A stretch of DNA of 64,000 nt from Leptasterias polaris (Eukaryota > Echinodermata > Asteroidea > Forcipulatida > Asteriidae). This document shows, in pieces, positions 22,311 to 34,209 of the stretch (within the stretch, counting starts at the first letter, position 1; each line of letters opens with the position of its first letter). Location of the stretch: positions 4,464,001 through 4,528,000 of the forward strand of contig JAZGTN010000089.1 of the NCBI GenBank assembly GCA_037783415.1, written 5' to 3'. Below the pieces are notes generated by a model. The model was not told the origin of the DNA. It searched no databases and was given only the letters and a program-made list of their open reading frames with translations. Both the position numbers and the translations under genes were made by a program.

Positions 22311-22935
22311 TAGCTTAGTGCCGTGTATATTCTATTTTTACCGGCGACAGTAACAATACATTAAATTAAATCATCCAACAAAATGCTTTTTTTATTTAAA
22401 TTTTTTATTTGCCAACCAAACACAGCAATTTCGGAATTTATTTCCTGTTTGGAAACTACATCATTAGTAATTTACTAATTGTTGTAATTTTCATGAAAAT
22501 GTGGATTTGTAGGGTAGGATTTAATATATGAAATGTTGTTCCACCAACCTGTCACAGTGCACTGTCAGTGTTTGCAGTGCGTCTCCAAGACTGCCGAGAA
22601 AAACAAGAGCAAAATGTGATGCTTTAAGCTCTCAAATTCGAACAGATTGATTATAATTCACACTTTCAAACGATGGTCGGCTGATCATGGCTTCACAAAT
22701 AAATTATACAAAATTGCATAGTTAAAGTTTGTCTTTTAAGTTTAAAATGAAATCACACCTGGCAAAACTATTTCTCTGGATACTTAAAATTATGACTTAG
22801 GAATAATTATGTTATATAATATTTCATCTACAGTTGGAATAATCGTAACCGTGTAATAAATCCATTTAAAAATACTTCAAATATCATTGAGAAAATATTG
22901 AGCAGGAAAAAACCGACCCCAAAACTTCCAAAGAA

Positions 22936-23674
22936 TGGCCTGTTGCCGTGGCTATGTCATGGCCTTGGTGCCCATTCAAAAGTTTCCCTGGACTTCCATT
23001 CCAATGAAAGGGATGTCAGACACTTCGTACCTTTACCTTTTCGTACCTTCGAGACACTTCGTACCTAGGCAAAGCTGGTCACTTCGTACCGTCGGCTGAG
23101 TCACTTCGTACCGTCAGTCGAGTCACTTCGTACCGTCGGCCCTCTAATGTTGGGGCCCTATACCATTGGATGTCAGTAAAAATGTCATCCTAATTAACTG
23201 TTATTAACTGTTCTTTCGACAAAACTAATTACAACTTATTTATCAATATTAATTGAATACGTTATAAGAAAAACCTAAATATTTTCTTCTTATTTGTTTT
23301 AATATTTTAGATAATTTATTATTATATATTTTTTTTTTTACAATTGTTCATTTCGACAGCAATTGTTATTTATTAAAAATAATTATTTTCAATTTAAATA
23401 AATTGATGTCTGTATAGTTGTTCGGTCATTAAAAACCATAATCAGTTCAAGGTACGAAAGGTACGAAGTGTCTTGTATGAAGGTACGAAGTGACTCGGCT
23501 CACGGTACGAAGTGTCCAGGGTATGAAGTGTCCAAAGTCACTTCGTACCTTGTAAAAGGTACGAAGTGTCCCGGGTACCAAAAGGTAAAGGTACGAAGTG
23601 TCCTGACACCAATGAAAGTGCCTATTAAAAAATGAAAATGGCCTTGCCCTCTCAAAGATGAAATTCCAGGCCTG
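22936..23674. mobile_element. CAGGCCTGGAATT-family MITE interrupted by a 600-bp element
   Basis: The left half (GCCGTGGC, ATGGCCTTGGTGCCC, TTCCATTCC) and right half (GTGCCTATT, AATGGCCTTGCCCTCTCAAA, AAATTCCAGGCCTG) join into a normal family member when 23011-23618 is removed. The left terminal repeat is mostly lost. Confidence 0.85.
23011..23610. mobile_element. 600-bp non-autonomous DNA transposon with 8-bp target duplication
   Basis: The ends GGATGTCAGACACTTCGTAC and GTACGAAGTGTCCTGACACC are inverted repeats, flanked by AATGAAAG on both sides (23003-23010 and 23611-23618). Beneath the termini lie clustered copies of CACTTCGTACC, five at the left and six at the right, mostly in mirror orientation. 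These are probable transposase-binding arrays. The centre is AT-rich and non-coding. An 8-bp duplication fits hAT, P or Merlin-type superfamilies; the family is undetermined. Confidence 0.9.
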
Positions 23675-24055
23675 TGATCAGTCAGTGTGTGCTTCAAATT
23701 CTCAATTTGAACGTATACAATGTACGTAGTAGCAATCATACAAGATCTCGACCAATAGCATAAACCAGACTGGCTATTCCCGCTCGCATCAACGACAGTC
23801 TGATTGTGTTTCAAAAACTTATTGTAAAAAGTAAAAGCCATTAAAATCTGAAAATGACAATGAGGAAATGGCTTATGGGTGGCCAAACGGAGTTTCATGA
23901 AGAAAACTGATACAAATTATGATGGCTAGAAAAGAATGAACGCTTTGACACTGAGAATCACATGAGTTATGGGAAAATTAGTTTTAATCCCGAAGCAAAC
24001 TGGTTAAGTTTAAAAAAAATCTTAAATTAGTAATTAAAAAAACAAGCTAAAATAA

Positions 24056-25516
24056 TTGTTTGGACAATCTGTTTTTCTGATTCAAAATTTCACTCTCTTT
24101 GTTGTAATTGTTTTCTTTCCATTTAAAAGTATTCTGAGTGCTATACTGTGGGGCAGGGGGAAAAAATTGTCAACTCGAACTTTTAGATCAGCGGAAGGCA
24201 TCAATGCTTTGTTTGGGCAACTTTGTGGATGGAGAACTGTGTTGGGCATTGGGGGGGACTTTGAAGGGGGCACCCGAGATCGTTTAAAAGTGTGTTTGAG
24301 TTTGTTGGCTGTTGACTCTGTAGAGACAACTTTGATAATTTACAAAATAATGATTTTGGTACATTTATTCATTATAGTGCCACTCAACAATGCTCAATGA
24401 CTAACTTTATTTGAAGTTTCATCCACCTCATTTTTGACAATGATTGACAAACCACTCTTAGTCTTTCTTTTATGTTTACACCAAGTTTAAAGACAATTTC
24501 AACAATTGTGTCACTTTTTTCAATATTAATTTGTACAACATTTATTTCCATCATTCTCACCAGTATTAAAACACATTGTTAATACCACATTATAAGCAAT
24601 TGTTTTTTTAAATATTTGTTATTCTTCAACGGGAGAGATTTTATTTAAATTTATTTATTTTGCCGAATTGCTACATGTGTCAGTGCTTTCCCTCTGTTTG
24701 GGCCATGATAAAATGAAGTCTGTGACAACAATGAGCCAATGTACAAATGTAAAGGGCACTTGTGCACTCTCAGTTTGCCCCATGAGCTAACTTCACGTTC
24801 ACCTAATAACTTTCGGACCATAAGCAGCCTGTAACATACAAGTACATGTAAGCTGCAGCACCCAAATATCTCTGAAAATGTTCCATTTCTGTGATCGTAA
24901 TTTTTTAGTCTACATGTACATGTACCTCACCTGATAGCCAATACAGTATTACCAGAAATAGCACCCTCTTGTGGATTAACCTCCGGCACTAACCTTCGAG
25001 TGTGTGTTAGAGCATGTGATAGCCAATCTGCGGTATCGTTTTGTGTGGCTGATACAGAGAAATAACCGCGATCTCAGACTCTTCTCAGACTTGAAATCAA
25101 GTCTAAGTGTGTGCAGGCCAGAGGAAAGTGTGGTGCTCTTTTTGTAGAACTCGTTTGCATTGTTTCAAACTAGGCCACTGAGTTGAGCATGCAATTTCTG
25201 TTGAATGTTGTTGTTGCAGACTAACATAAAAATACATTGTAAAATTTTAAAAACGTTTTTCAGAGGCAAGTACAGAACTGAAATGAGAACTTGCGATTGT
25301 TAGATGTGTTTTTCCCAGATTTTTAAAAATGTTTGTGAATATATTGAAGTATTCTGAATTTTCTTTTTCACCAATGACCTTTACAATAACATCAATGCCC
25401 AAGTCTTGGCCTTGGCCCTGAAGTGTTTCAATACAAATTGTATATATGAATTCCCTTAAATAGAGGTGCCATTTACTATAGAAAAATTAACTTGTCCTGA
25501 CAAGAATGAAGTATCA
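24056..25516. other. Intergenic/5' region, no gene seen
   Basis: This is AT-rich non-coding sequence with scattered TACATGTA words. No exon with recognisable homology was found. Confidence 0.55.
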
Positions 25517-26695
25517 CAGTGTTCTCCACAGACTTTTTCTTTGGGAGGGCGGCATGACGTACATGTAATCAAAATGGCGCCCGTCGATATGATGTCATCA
25601 AAATGGCGCCCGTTGGTTTATGACGTCATCGCACGTGAAAGGAAAAAAACACCTGAGATAATCCTTTTCTTAAAAATAATCTTATTAACCCCCCGGGCCC
25701 TGACACTAAGGAGAATGATTGACATCCATTTCATTCTGTCGAAACAACCTTGTTGTAAAACTAATTCAAAACCTACAATTTGTTATACATTTTGCTTTGT
25801 GCGCCGCGCCAAAAACATCAGAGGGATATGCCGCTCAGTGTTGGATTTTAGAAAGCTGGATTTATATGCGTTGGTGGTGATCGGATAGCCCACACGTGCA
25901 ATTTTCGAAACGGAAAAAAATTAAAATAAATTACAAAAAACATTTTTTGGATGATCTTATCCCCTAATTTCTGCCCTCAATAATACCTTTTTCATCAACA
26001 ACCATTTTCATGGATTTGTGATTAGAGGTTCCGTTGTTTAGAACTTAGTTTTCAATAAAATCGTCGAGATTCAACGATCGGTAAACAACGCACGGTACGC
26101 ACATTGAGAACAAATTCAATGAACTTTGCCCCGCAACGCCCTCTATTGGCAAAAGTTGTCAATGTTTGAATATCCTTCAAGGCTGTACATTGTACCAATC
26201 TGCAGGCGTGCGGCACAGTGTGTTGCAATTCTTTATCGGCTCGTGAACGTGTACTGCGTTGGAGTCTAGCAAGCTCTCTTATGAATATGGTAATCAACGG
26301 CCAATCACAGCGTGCGGAATGTTGGTAAGCTTGGACTTTGGACCGTGTGTGTTGTGTATGCGCTATGCATGGACTACCGACCGAACGTTGTTGGGCCGAT
26401 GCACGTGCAGCGGTGGATACTCAGCAGTCAGAACCATGTGATTGTGTGTGCATCGTGTTTTAACGTTTCTATACTAAAATGAACGATCGCAATTCCAATG
26501 CTGCCGCTTAGAAGTCGGGCTTGGCTCGTCGGCTACTCGTTTGATCGTATTAAGTGCATGCTAAAAATAGTCTGTTTGTCATTTTTTTGGCAGGGCGGCC
26601 AATTATTTTAGCAGGGCGGCCAATTCTTTGGCAGGGCGGCCTTAAACTTTGGGAGGGCGGCCCGCCCTCCCAAAATACGTGTGTGGAGAACACTG
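25517..26695. mobile_element. ~1.18-kb hAT-like non-autonomous element
   Basis: The termini CAGTGTTCTCCACA and its inverse (TGTGGAGAACACTG) begin with CAG, as in hAT elements. TATCA lies directly on both sides, which is a shorter duplication than the 8 bases typical of hAT. Subterminal GGGAGGGCGGC/GGCAGGGCGGCC copies cluster at the right end, with one at the left. There is no transposase. Paired AAAATGGCGCCCGT words lie near 25570-25616. Confidence 0.75.
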
Positions 26696-26807
26696 TATCA
26701 CTATCAGGCCTGTATAGTGTATCTTGTTTTATTCTTCATGTCCTTCTTACCCTTAGGCAGTTGTCCACTCAAGAGAAAAAATAATAATATTGTATTGGGA
26801 ACATTAG

Positions 26808-26962
26808 CAGGCCTGGAATTACACAGGAGGCCACAGAGGCAAGGACCTCTGTTGGCATGGTCGTGGTGCACCTTCAACAGTTTCTCATAGACTTTTCCAA
26901 TGGAAGTGCCCTTTGCAAAAATATAATTGCCTTGCCCTCTCAAAGATGAAAATCCAGGCCTG
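26808..26962. mobile_element. CAGGCCTGGAATT-family MITE
   Basis: A near-complete copy with both inverted ends (CAGGCCTGGAATT and ATCCAGGCCTG) and the body words GGCAAGGACC, GTGGTGCACC and TTGCCTTGCCCTCTCAAAGA. Confidence 0.85.
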
Positions 26963-28061
26963 CATTTAGTAAGTTGTTTTGGGAAGTTTGTGGTGCATTG
27001 ATACTAGTCTAGATACCATGTGTATTCTGGAAGTTTGGGGGAACAACAAACATTTAAGAGCAAATTTTTCAGGGATACTTACAGTGCACAATACAAAACC
27101 AGTCATATCTGAAACTCTTGCATTCAAGTGAAACATTCTGAAAATGGATAAAAACTATAATTACTGTATTTACATGCCATTATCCAATCAGTATAGTTAC
27201 GTTTGAAGGCTAGCTTGTGCTTCACTTATTTTTTAGTTTTAATGTTGTTTTAATTATTGTATTTATCATCCTGCATCGTTTGAGTTAAGGTATTTAACAA
27301 CAAAATAATCACTCACAAGCACAACAAGTTCAATAGTTTCATACTGGTATACAATGTGAAAACAGTAAACATTTTTATAGAAATATTGTAATTATTTGCT
27401 TCATGTACCTTAAGAACATTTTCTCTAAACAAAGAATGCTCCATCTGTTGTAATGTATCTGAAAAAAACTTTGCCTGTATCTGAAATTGTTGTTTACGGT
27501 TACATATGTACATCTGTCACTGTGGGCATATCAAATCGTCTTGAAAACAAACTGTCAGTGAAAACCCAGTGAAAACCAAGGCAAATAAAACAGTTTGTTC
27601 CATCACAGTCTAGAGAGATCTATAAATAGCTGGATGACGGCCTTTCCCAGGGTTGCACCCATGCATCAGTTCCAATTGGCTTGAACAGAGTTTGACTCAT
27701 TGCATTCACCAGCAAGACGTTCCAGCACTCTCCATCCCTTCCGTTGTTGAGTTGTCCCTGTAGAATAGACCCTAAATAAATTTGTATCGGCAAGGTTGTT
27801 GCTAGTTTACTGCTTCCATATTTTTCAATTTTTGGCTATTTTGGAACCCTCTCATAGATTATTAGTTTTGCTACTAAATTATACAGGGCTTAAAATTTAA
27901 GCTGGACGGCAGGTCCGAGGCCTGTGGTTTTTGCGTTTGGCCAGTAAACTCACGACGGGACAAGCCTGGTGGTATTTTGTTTTTTGTGTAATTTCTTTGT
28001 TAAAAAGTGATGACTACGAATCTGATAAATACATGTATCTTTCAATTCTGTTATCGAAGTA
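26963..28061. other. Intergenic/5' region, no gene seen
   Basis: This is non-coding. The segment at about 27893-27985 (CAGGGCTTAAAATTTAAGC … GACAAGCCTGG) is a copy of a dispersed repeat also seen near 55353-55450 (CAGGGCTCGAATTTTACAC). Confidence 0.5.
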
Positions 28062-28066
28062 CAATA

Positions 28067-28235
28067 GACCTTATGCATATGACGTCATTTGAGTAGGGCG
28101 CCCTCACCTAGAGGTCAAAAGGAAGATGCTCATTGGCCAGTCTTGTGCGCCGCGCGTACAAATCAGCGCGTTTCCATTGTTTCATCATCAGTTTACCTCT
28201 AAGATGGCGGCTTGGTGACGTCAATGCATACGGTC
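28067..28235 (+). mobile_element. 169-bp TA-flanked MITE (copy 1)
   Basis: The ends GACCTTATGCAT and ATGCATACGGTC are inverted, with TA on both sides and CAA/TTG outside that. It carries ATGACGTCAT near the left end, AAGATGGCGGC (YY1-like) and TGACGTCA near the right end. It matches copies at 30512-30680 (inverted) and 60408-60576; all three are exactly 169 bp. Confidence 0.9.
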
Positions 28236-28926
28236 TATTGCTCATTACAACAACAATGAAATACATCTTCTATAAAACTTCATTTTGATTCTGGGAATCT
28301 GGTCTTTTTACAAAGTAGTTGCTTCTAAACCTCAGGAAGTTGAGTGTAGAGCCTGCTCTACAACTGTACGTACATGTATACGTGAGATTGCAGGTGTTGA
28401 TGTGAACCGCATAAGGGTGGTGACCGATGAGTCACCGCGTTAACCCTGTCCGACTTTGTGAAGTTTGACAGTTTGCGACAAATGTGTAAACTGCGCATAC
28501 TTCGCAACGACCTAGAGGTTGATACCATGTTTTAATAACTTAAGCTATGCTGAGTTTAGATGCATTTGGGAAAGAGTGGATTTAAGGTAATGAACTTACC
28601 CCCATTCAGAAGTGAGAGCTTGAAATTGTGATGTTTGTTTGTAATAGAGGTTAAGTTCATTTTAAGTAATCAACTGTCAGTCTACATAAGTTTTTTGTTT
28701 GTTGTTAAAATATATTTAGGCCTATACGAGGCAACATTAGTGTGTTTAATGTATGTTTTTCAACATGCACATGTTACATGTGTATGTGAACGGTTGTTTG
28801 TTGGTAATGACAATACTGTATTTCTTAAATTCTGTTTAATAAGAAATAAATAAAACAGAAAAAAACTTAAAAACAACCAAAGAATTGATGAGAATCAAAA
28901 AGTACATGTACATGTACACATGGATG

Positions 28927-29094
28927 CAGGCATGGAATTTCATCTTTGTGAGGGCAAGGCCATTTTCACTTTTGCAAAGTGCGTTTCCATTGAAAAATCT
29001 TAAAGTCTATGGGAAACGTTTGAAGGGGCACCAAGGCCAAGAACAGGGCAACAGAGGCCATGACCTCCTTGGCCTTTGTGTAATTCCAGGCCTG
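28927..29094. mobile_element. CAGGCCTGGAATT-family MITE
   Basis: It begins CAGGCATGGAATTTCATC, ends TAATTCCAGGCCTG, and has the full family body (GAGGGCAAGGCC, TTTTGCAAAG, TCTATGGGAAACG, GGCACCAAGGCC). Confidence 0.85.
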
Positions 29095-29459
29095 TGGATG
29101 AAACAGTGCAGTTTCTTATGAAACTTAGAACATCACTGCATAATATTCCTTTATTGCCATCACAAGAAATACCGTGACAGTGCTGATTCCGGAAAAAAAG
29201 TGACCAGACTAATTTGACCCTCTACATGTATTCTCAGTTTGATGACATTGTTGTGGGACAAAACAAAGAAGGAAATCTCACTATGTTTCATAACTGTCAA
29301 GACATTTAGCGTGTCCTGGTTTTCTTCAAGGTCGGAGCACTTTAAACAGATTGATTTCCTAGGAGGTTTGCGCAGTGTATGCATCACCATCTCTGCGGTA
29401 CCTCGGAAAGAAATGACATGTATTTAATATGTACAGTAGCTGTCTTCAAAATACTACGA

Positions 29460-29583
29460 ACGTGTCAGAATTGACGGCTACGGCTGTATCACCGTGTCGT
29501 CATGCGTTGAAGTATAGGATGTCCTTAGCAACACCCCTTAGTAATGTAACAGTCGTAGCCGCCAATTCGTATACAGCCTCATA
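29460..29583. mobile_element. Short foldback (~120 bp)
   Basis: AGAATTGACGGCTACGGCTG at the left is mirrored by CAGTCGTAGCCGCCAATTCG at the right, with a GTATCACCGTGTCGTCATGC centre. It is a MITE-like hairpin of unknown family. Confidence 0.7.
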
Positions 29584-30511
29584 TGGACTCGGTGCTTTCG
29601 CTTTCCTCAAAGTCATTTATAATGAACCTGTCAGGATAGATTTCCAGTCGAAAACATTTGATTTTTTTTATTGGCTGAATAATTACAACTGGTGCGAAGG
29701 CCACGGACGCCGTGGTAGCCCCCTGAAATGGCACTTACTTCATGTCAGGATAACTGCTTATTCATCATTATAAACAACCTCTAGCTCACTCTGTAAAAGT
29801 CATCCCCAGTTGTTTAGAGCCATCTTCTCAAAAGAAAATGCCTACTTTGTTTTTATATTTGTTATGCAGTATGGATGTCCAAACAAAAAGATTGTTGTTC
29901 CGGTGCCCGTGTACAGGGCTCGTCCTTAAACACTAGCCCGGCGTACATGTAAAAAAGTCTGCTTCAGGCTAGTAGTAGACACCACTTCTCAACTTGCCCC
30001 GTGGGCTACTAAAAACTGTGTAACCTACTTGTTTAAAATGCTCATATTTCAGCCTTTTCAGATGTGAATAATAAATTTTGAAAATGTATTTAATTATTTG
30101 TTAAAAATGTATTTACTGTACTTTAGTTTGACCATTAACCCTCCTACTGTTCGCAACATTTTCAAGTGAGTTGACCAACCATTTGAAACCATTCAACTGC
30201 CAAGGTTGTGTATGGTGGCACAACTGTGCACAGAACTAACTGTGTACTGTGTACATGCATTCCCTCATGGTATCATATTGCAAGGCTGGCATAGCTTATC
30301 TATCATTCAAAACCACAGTGAATGGTATTGAATGGTCAGACAGCAAGAGGGTGCTGGTTATGATCGCTACTAATAATAACATCAGAAAGATACATTACAT
30401 GTTTAAAATCTGGGCTGCTAAAACTTGCTGGGGGCAAGTAAAAATGCACAGTGTATTAGCCTGGTGAGCTACTTTACAAAAAGCATGCATGCAAGTGCAA
30501 GGCCTGATATA

Positions 30512-30680
30512 GACCTTATGCATTGATGTCACCAAGCCGCCATCTTAGAGGTAAACTGATGATGAAACAATGGAAACGCGCTGATTTGTACGCGCGGCGC
30601 ACAAGACTGGCCAATGAGCATCTTCCGTTTGACCTCTAGGTGAGGGCGCCCTACTCAAATGACGTCATATGCATAAGGTC
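30512..30680 (-). mobile_element. 169-bp TA-flanked MITE (copy 2, inverted)
   Basis: The reverse complement of the 28067-28235 copy, with the same length and TA flanks. It retains GCCGCCATCTT (YY1-like on minus) and TGACGTCA-type motifs. The inversion leaves a ~2.3-kb inverted-repeat pair with copy 1. Confidence 0.9.
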
Positions 30681-30694
30681 TATTGTACCTTATT

Positions 30695-30752
30695 GGTGAG
30701 ATGTACATGTACATGTAACTGTACATGTAACTGTACATGTAACTGTACATGT
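30695..30752. repeat. 12-bp tandem repeat (TGTACATGTAAC)
   Basis: About four to five copies of TGTACATGTAAC lie directly beside the 169-bp MITE. The unit contains the TACATGTA palindrome that is frequent throughout the window. Confidence 0.9.
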
Positions 30753-31547
30753 AACTGGGATCTTAAAACATTGTATTATTATTTTTCTGTTGATGTTTTG
30801 TTCCCAATGGCAATGAATTCTTCAGAAAGCAGACAGACTCCTGTCCTCCATACCCCCATTATAGCCTCAGTCTAGTGACATTGATTAGGAATAACGTTGG
30901 AATGAATTGGGACAACAACCTATCATGGCTGAGGCACCTACATTTCCCCAACAAAAGTACCACAATTTTGTTATTGCATTGAATCTTAAGAGTAGGGCTG
31001 TATTATTCACCGCAGCCTCCTTATCAACCTCCAATTGTGTCCCTAGAAAACACAGGAAATGCACCTTCCTGCATCACGTCACTTCCCTCTAGTCTCACCA
31101 CTGAGGGGGGCTTTATGACAAATAAGATCACATTTCCCTGTTGTCTACATGTACTGCACTTTGGCGTTTTAACATGAAATAATACAAAACCTAGAGTGCA
31201 TCTTTTCTGATGGGCTGTTTCTTTCATTGTAAACGGCTGGCTTGTTTTGATGGTAAACTTTGGACGTTACACCTTTGGGAGATAAATGCACTGTGCATTC
31301 AGCTGATACTTAGTGATAGTAAATTGTGGACATTGTTTTCAAGTGTGTGGTTGTTATTGGAGCATTTGTAAGTGTGAAGTAATTTGTTATATTGTGACAG
31401 GTACATGTGGAGTTCAGTACACATAATGTCTTGACAATGCCCCCCCAGCTACTACATTTTTGTACAGTGTGTACTGTACTACATGTACTGTACAGGTATG
31501 TACAATCCATGTAGTACACATACTAGATGTAGAGAACCACATTATGT

Positions 31548-31705
31548 CAGGCCTAGATTTCAGCTTTGAGAGTGCAAGGCCATTTTCATTTTGCAAAGGC
31601 ACTTCCATTGGAACTTCTTTAAAGAAGATTGGGAAACTTTCGAAGATGCACCAAGGCCAAGAGCAGGGCAATGGAGACCATAGCCTCTGTGTAATTCTAG
31701 GCCTG
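31548..31705. mobile_element. CAGGCCTGGAATT-family MITE
   Basis: It begins CAGGCCTAGATTTCAGC and ends TGTAATTCTAGGCCTG. The body is typical of the family. TACATG-rich low-complexity DNA flanks it on both sides (31480-31830). Confidence 0.8.
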
Positions 31706-32899
31706 GTACAATGTACATGTATCTGTGGTTACATGTATGTGTACATACATATATGTATTGTGTGCTGTCCATGTACGCCATATGTATGTGTACGCCATAT
31801 GTATGTGTAGGCCTACATGCCTGATGTGTGTGTGCATGAATTTGTTGATGACATAACATGGTGTTCCTATAAAACCTTTGTTCATAAAAATAACCCAAAT
31901 TTAATATTTTGAAAGTGTTTGATTTTTTTAATTTTATTTCATACCCTTACAGACTAAGGTAGTTTGGCTAGAATGTGGCCGAATTCCTCCAATCCTCTTG
32001 TCCTACATGTATGTATAGTACATGTTACTCACAAAAATTGTTTGGACTTAAAATTAAGATTAGTACATTCAGCCTGGTACATTGTATGCCTGACCCTGTG
32101 ATAAGCACTTGTTGTGTTGGGTTACCAGCCCAATCCTTCTGAATATCTTGGCAATTAGAGATACACGTAGAAAGGTGTGGGGCTGTAAGGGTGCTGCAAG
32201 ATTACATACATAATGCAGGCCTGTTATTATTATTTTATTATTTTTATTATTTTAAATATTTATTTTATATTTATTTTACTTCACTTCTCAAAAATACACA
32301 CCATACAAAACAATACACAAGGACAAAAGTGAATGTTGTTATTACTGTAGGAATGCATGTTTTCTTAGGAATGTTCCTGTTTCCTGATCATTTTTGGAAT
32401 CAGTTCCGATGTTTGTGGAAAAATGCTTAATCATAGAGCAGGAAATTAAACAACTGAAAGTTGAGAGCTGTGTTTTGAAAATTGTTTCTGGCCGGATATA
32501 TTTTGAAGACCTTCTCAGGTACATGTATGTATTATTGCAGTTAGATCTACATACACGTCCATGGACATCAGATACCATGTATATATTTCTGACTCAGAAA
32601 TCCCCACAAAGCAAAGATTTCATATCGACACGGGATGCTGTGTTGGTAGTCAAGTGTAACTAACACTCACACTCAGTATTTCAACACCATCCCAAAAAAT
32701 AATATACTGGTGATATACTGGAAAATATTTCAGTATCGGCGTGTTGGGCAAGTTATGAATATTCATGAAATGAAGGATGGTGATAATGTAACATGACGTA
32801 CACAAACATTTAAGTAGAATTTTCTATTAAAAATGGGTTTTCCATTAGGAACCAGACAGCCTGATTTCTTATTCCCAACGGTCACTTGTCTCTGATTTT

Positions 32900-33038
32900 G
32901 TACTTTACACATGTACTTTACACATGTACTTTACACATGTACTTTACACATGTACTTTACACATGTACTTTACACATGTACTTTACACATGTACTTTACA
33001 CATGTACTTTACACATGTACTTGTGTACTTTACACATG
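32900..33038. repeat. 13-bp tandem repeat (TACTTTACACATG)
   Basis: About ten near-perfect head-to-tail copies of TACTTTACACATG. Because 13 is not a multiple of 3, the three frames give a 13-residue peptide periodicity, so the overlapping ORFs are artefacts. Confidence 0.95.
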
Positions 33039-33059
33039 CAGTATTACAGCATACACCTT

Positions 33060-33385
33060 GGTTATTTCAGTTGCTGCAATCGAAATGAAGAAACATAATT
33101 TGTTGGGTTTACTCTTCATGCTCTGGCACAAGTCTAATGTAATGTGCCACAGTGTGTCCGACCTTGTTCCTCCTGTCAGAGTGTTTGAGCGTGAAACCAG
33201 ACTTTCTGCTTCTTCTCACCCATACACTCTTAATTTGCTGAGATGTAGAACAAAGAGCCATTCCAACAGCTTTATTCCACGTACTGCATCTCTTTGGAAC
33301 TCCTTGCCTGGTGCATGTTTCCCTCCATCCTACAATCTAGACTGTTTCAAGAGGAATATCAATTCCTACCTCCAGCTCTCCTGAG
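33060..33385 (+). pseudogene. Non-LTR retrotransposon fragment (C-terminal end of RT ORF)
   Basis: One frame reads a conserved LINE RT tail. It has SHPYTLNLLRCRT, then SFIPRTASLWNSLPG, CFPPSYNLDCFKRNI and a stop. CR1/L2/RTE-type elements share the pattern FIPRT-xLWNSLP…FKRN. The catalytic region is missing, and the upstream part is replaced by the 13-bp minisatellite. Confidence 0.8.
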
Positions 33386-33599
33386 TTCTTTTCATGTTTC
33401 ATAATTTTCCTCTTATAGCCCCTTACCAAGAGTGGCTTTTAGCCTTGTTTGGGGCGAACTTGCATAAAAAAAAAATTAAAAAGTCTACTTTTTAGTTAGC
33501 GAGCTTTCTATTTTTTGATAGTACCAATTCTTTAAATGAAAAAGGTAACTGCCAAAATACCATGTCATGTGTACTGTTGCTTACTTTTTCCTGGTCCAA

Positions 33600-33992
33600 G
33601 GGGCCAAATTCATAATGCTGCTTAACGGTATGGGTAAGCAAATTTTTGGGCTTACTATAGCAGAACAATTTGCTTAAGCGTAAGCATATTTCACAGGTTA
33701 GCTAGAAAATTAGGCGGCCAGCTTGCGCGTTCACCATGGATTTGCTTTATTCAGGCATGCAACTTTTCCTCTTTTCCGCTGATTTCCTCTTTTTTATTCT
33801 CAGTTTTACCATTCAAAATTGAAAAATACTGTACTGTACAAAATCATTGATATTTTGTTATTTTCTCTTTTTAGGTGAAGTTACAGTTGCATGCCTGTTT
33901 ATTACGTCATTCATTTTCATACAGTAAGCACCGGAATGTTAGCATGCCTTGTCATGTGCTTACGGTTAGCAGCGCTATGAAATTGGGTCCAG
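33600..33992. mobile_element. ~390-bp foldback element (AAATTGGGTCC ends)
   Basis: GGGGCCAAATTCATAATGCT with GCTTAACGG at the left mirrors TTAGCAGCGCTATGAAATTG, GGTCC at the right. AAGCATATTTCACAGGTTAGC links it to the families at 13731, 15974, 41988 and 5130. It ends about 90 bases before the CEP350 first coding exon acceptor. Confidence 0.7.
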
Positions 33993-34083
33993 GTGTTGAC
34001 AATTGTTTACATTTTGAAGAAAAAAAATTGAAACGGTAGAGAGTTTTGAATTTTTCATTTGAAATATTTTTGATTCATTACAG

Positions 34084-34209
34084 GTTCATTGAATTCCAAT
34101 TGACAGCATTAGAATGCCATCACCATGTCAGGTGGTATCAGAGTACGTCGAGTAGCGGACCCACTGCCGATACAGCGAGGACCTCCGCCCCAATCTTCCA
34201 ACTTTGATG
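34084..34209 (+). other. CEP350: CEP350 first coding exon (acceptor-preceded, with 5' UTR)
   Basis: ATTACAG at 34077-34083 is a good acceptor, so 34084-34124 is 5' UTR and at least one non-coding exon lies upstream. The chosen ATG at 34125 has context CACC. An upstream ATG at 34113 opens a 13-codon frame that overlaps the start in another frame and could dampen translation. The encoded 28 residues (MSGGIRVRR…) join in phase to exon 2. Confidence 0.75.

Noticed and set aside
23500..23898. 132-codon minus-strand ORF
   Set aside because: It is formed by the GGTACGAAGTG subterminal arrays of the 600-bp transposon plus MITE sequence.
29429..29773. 114-codon plus-strand ORF
   Set aside because: It overlaps a foldback repeat and has no family resemblance or splice context.
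32886..33384. Frames with a YFTHVLYTCTLHM repeat joined to a conserved C-terminal stretch
   Set aside because: The first part is the 13-bp tandem repeat and the second is a decayed LINE tail. The join is incidental.
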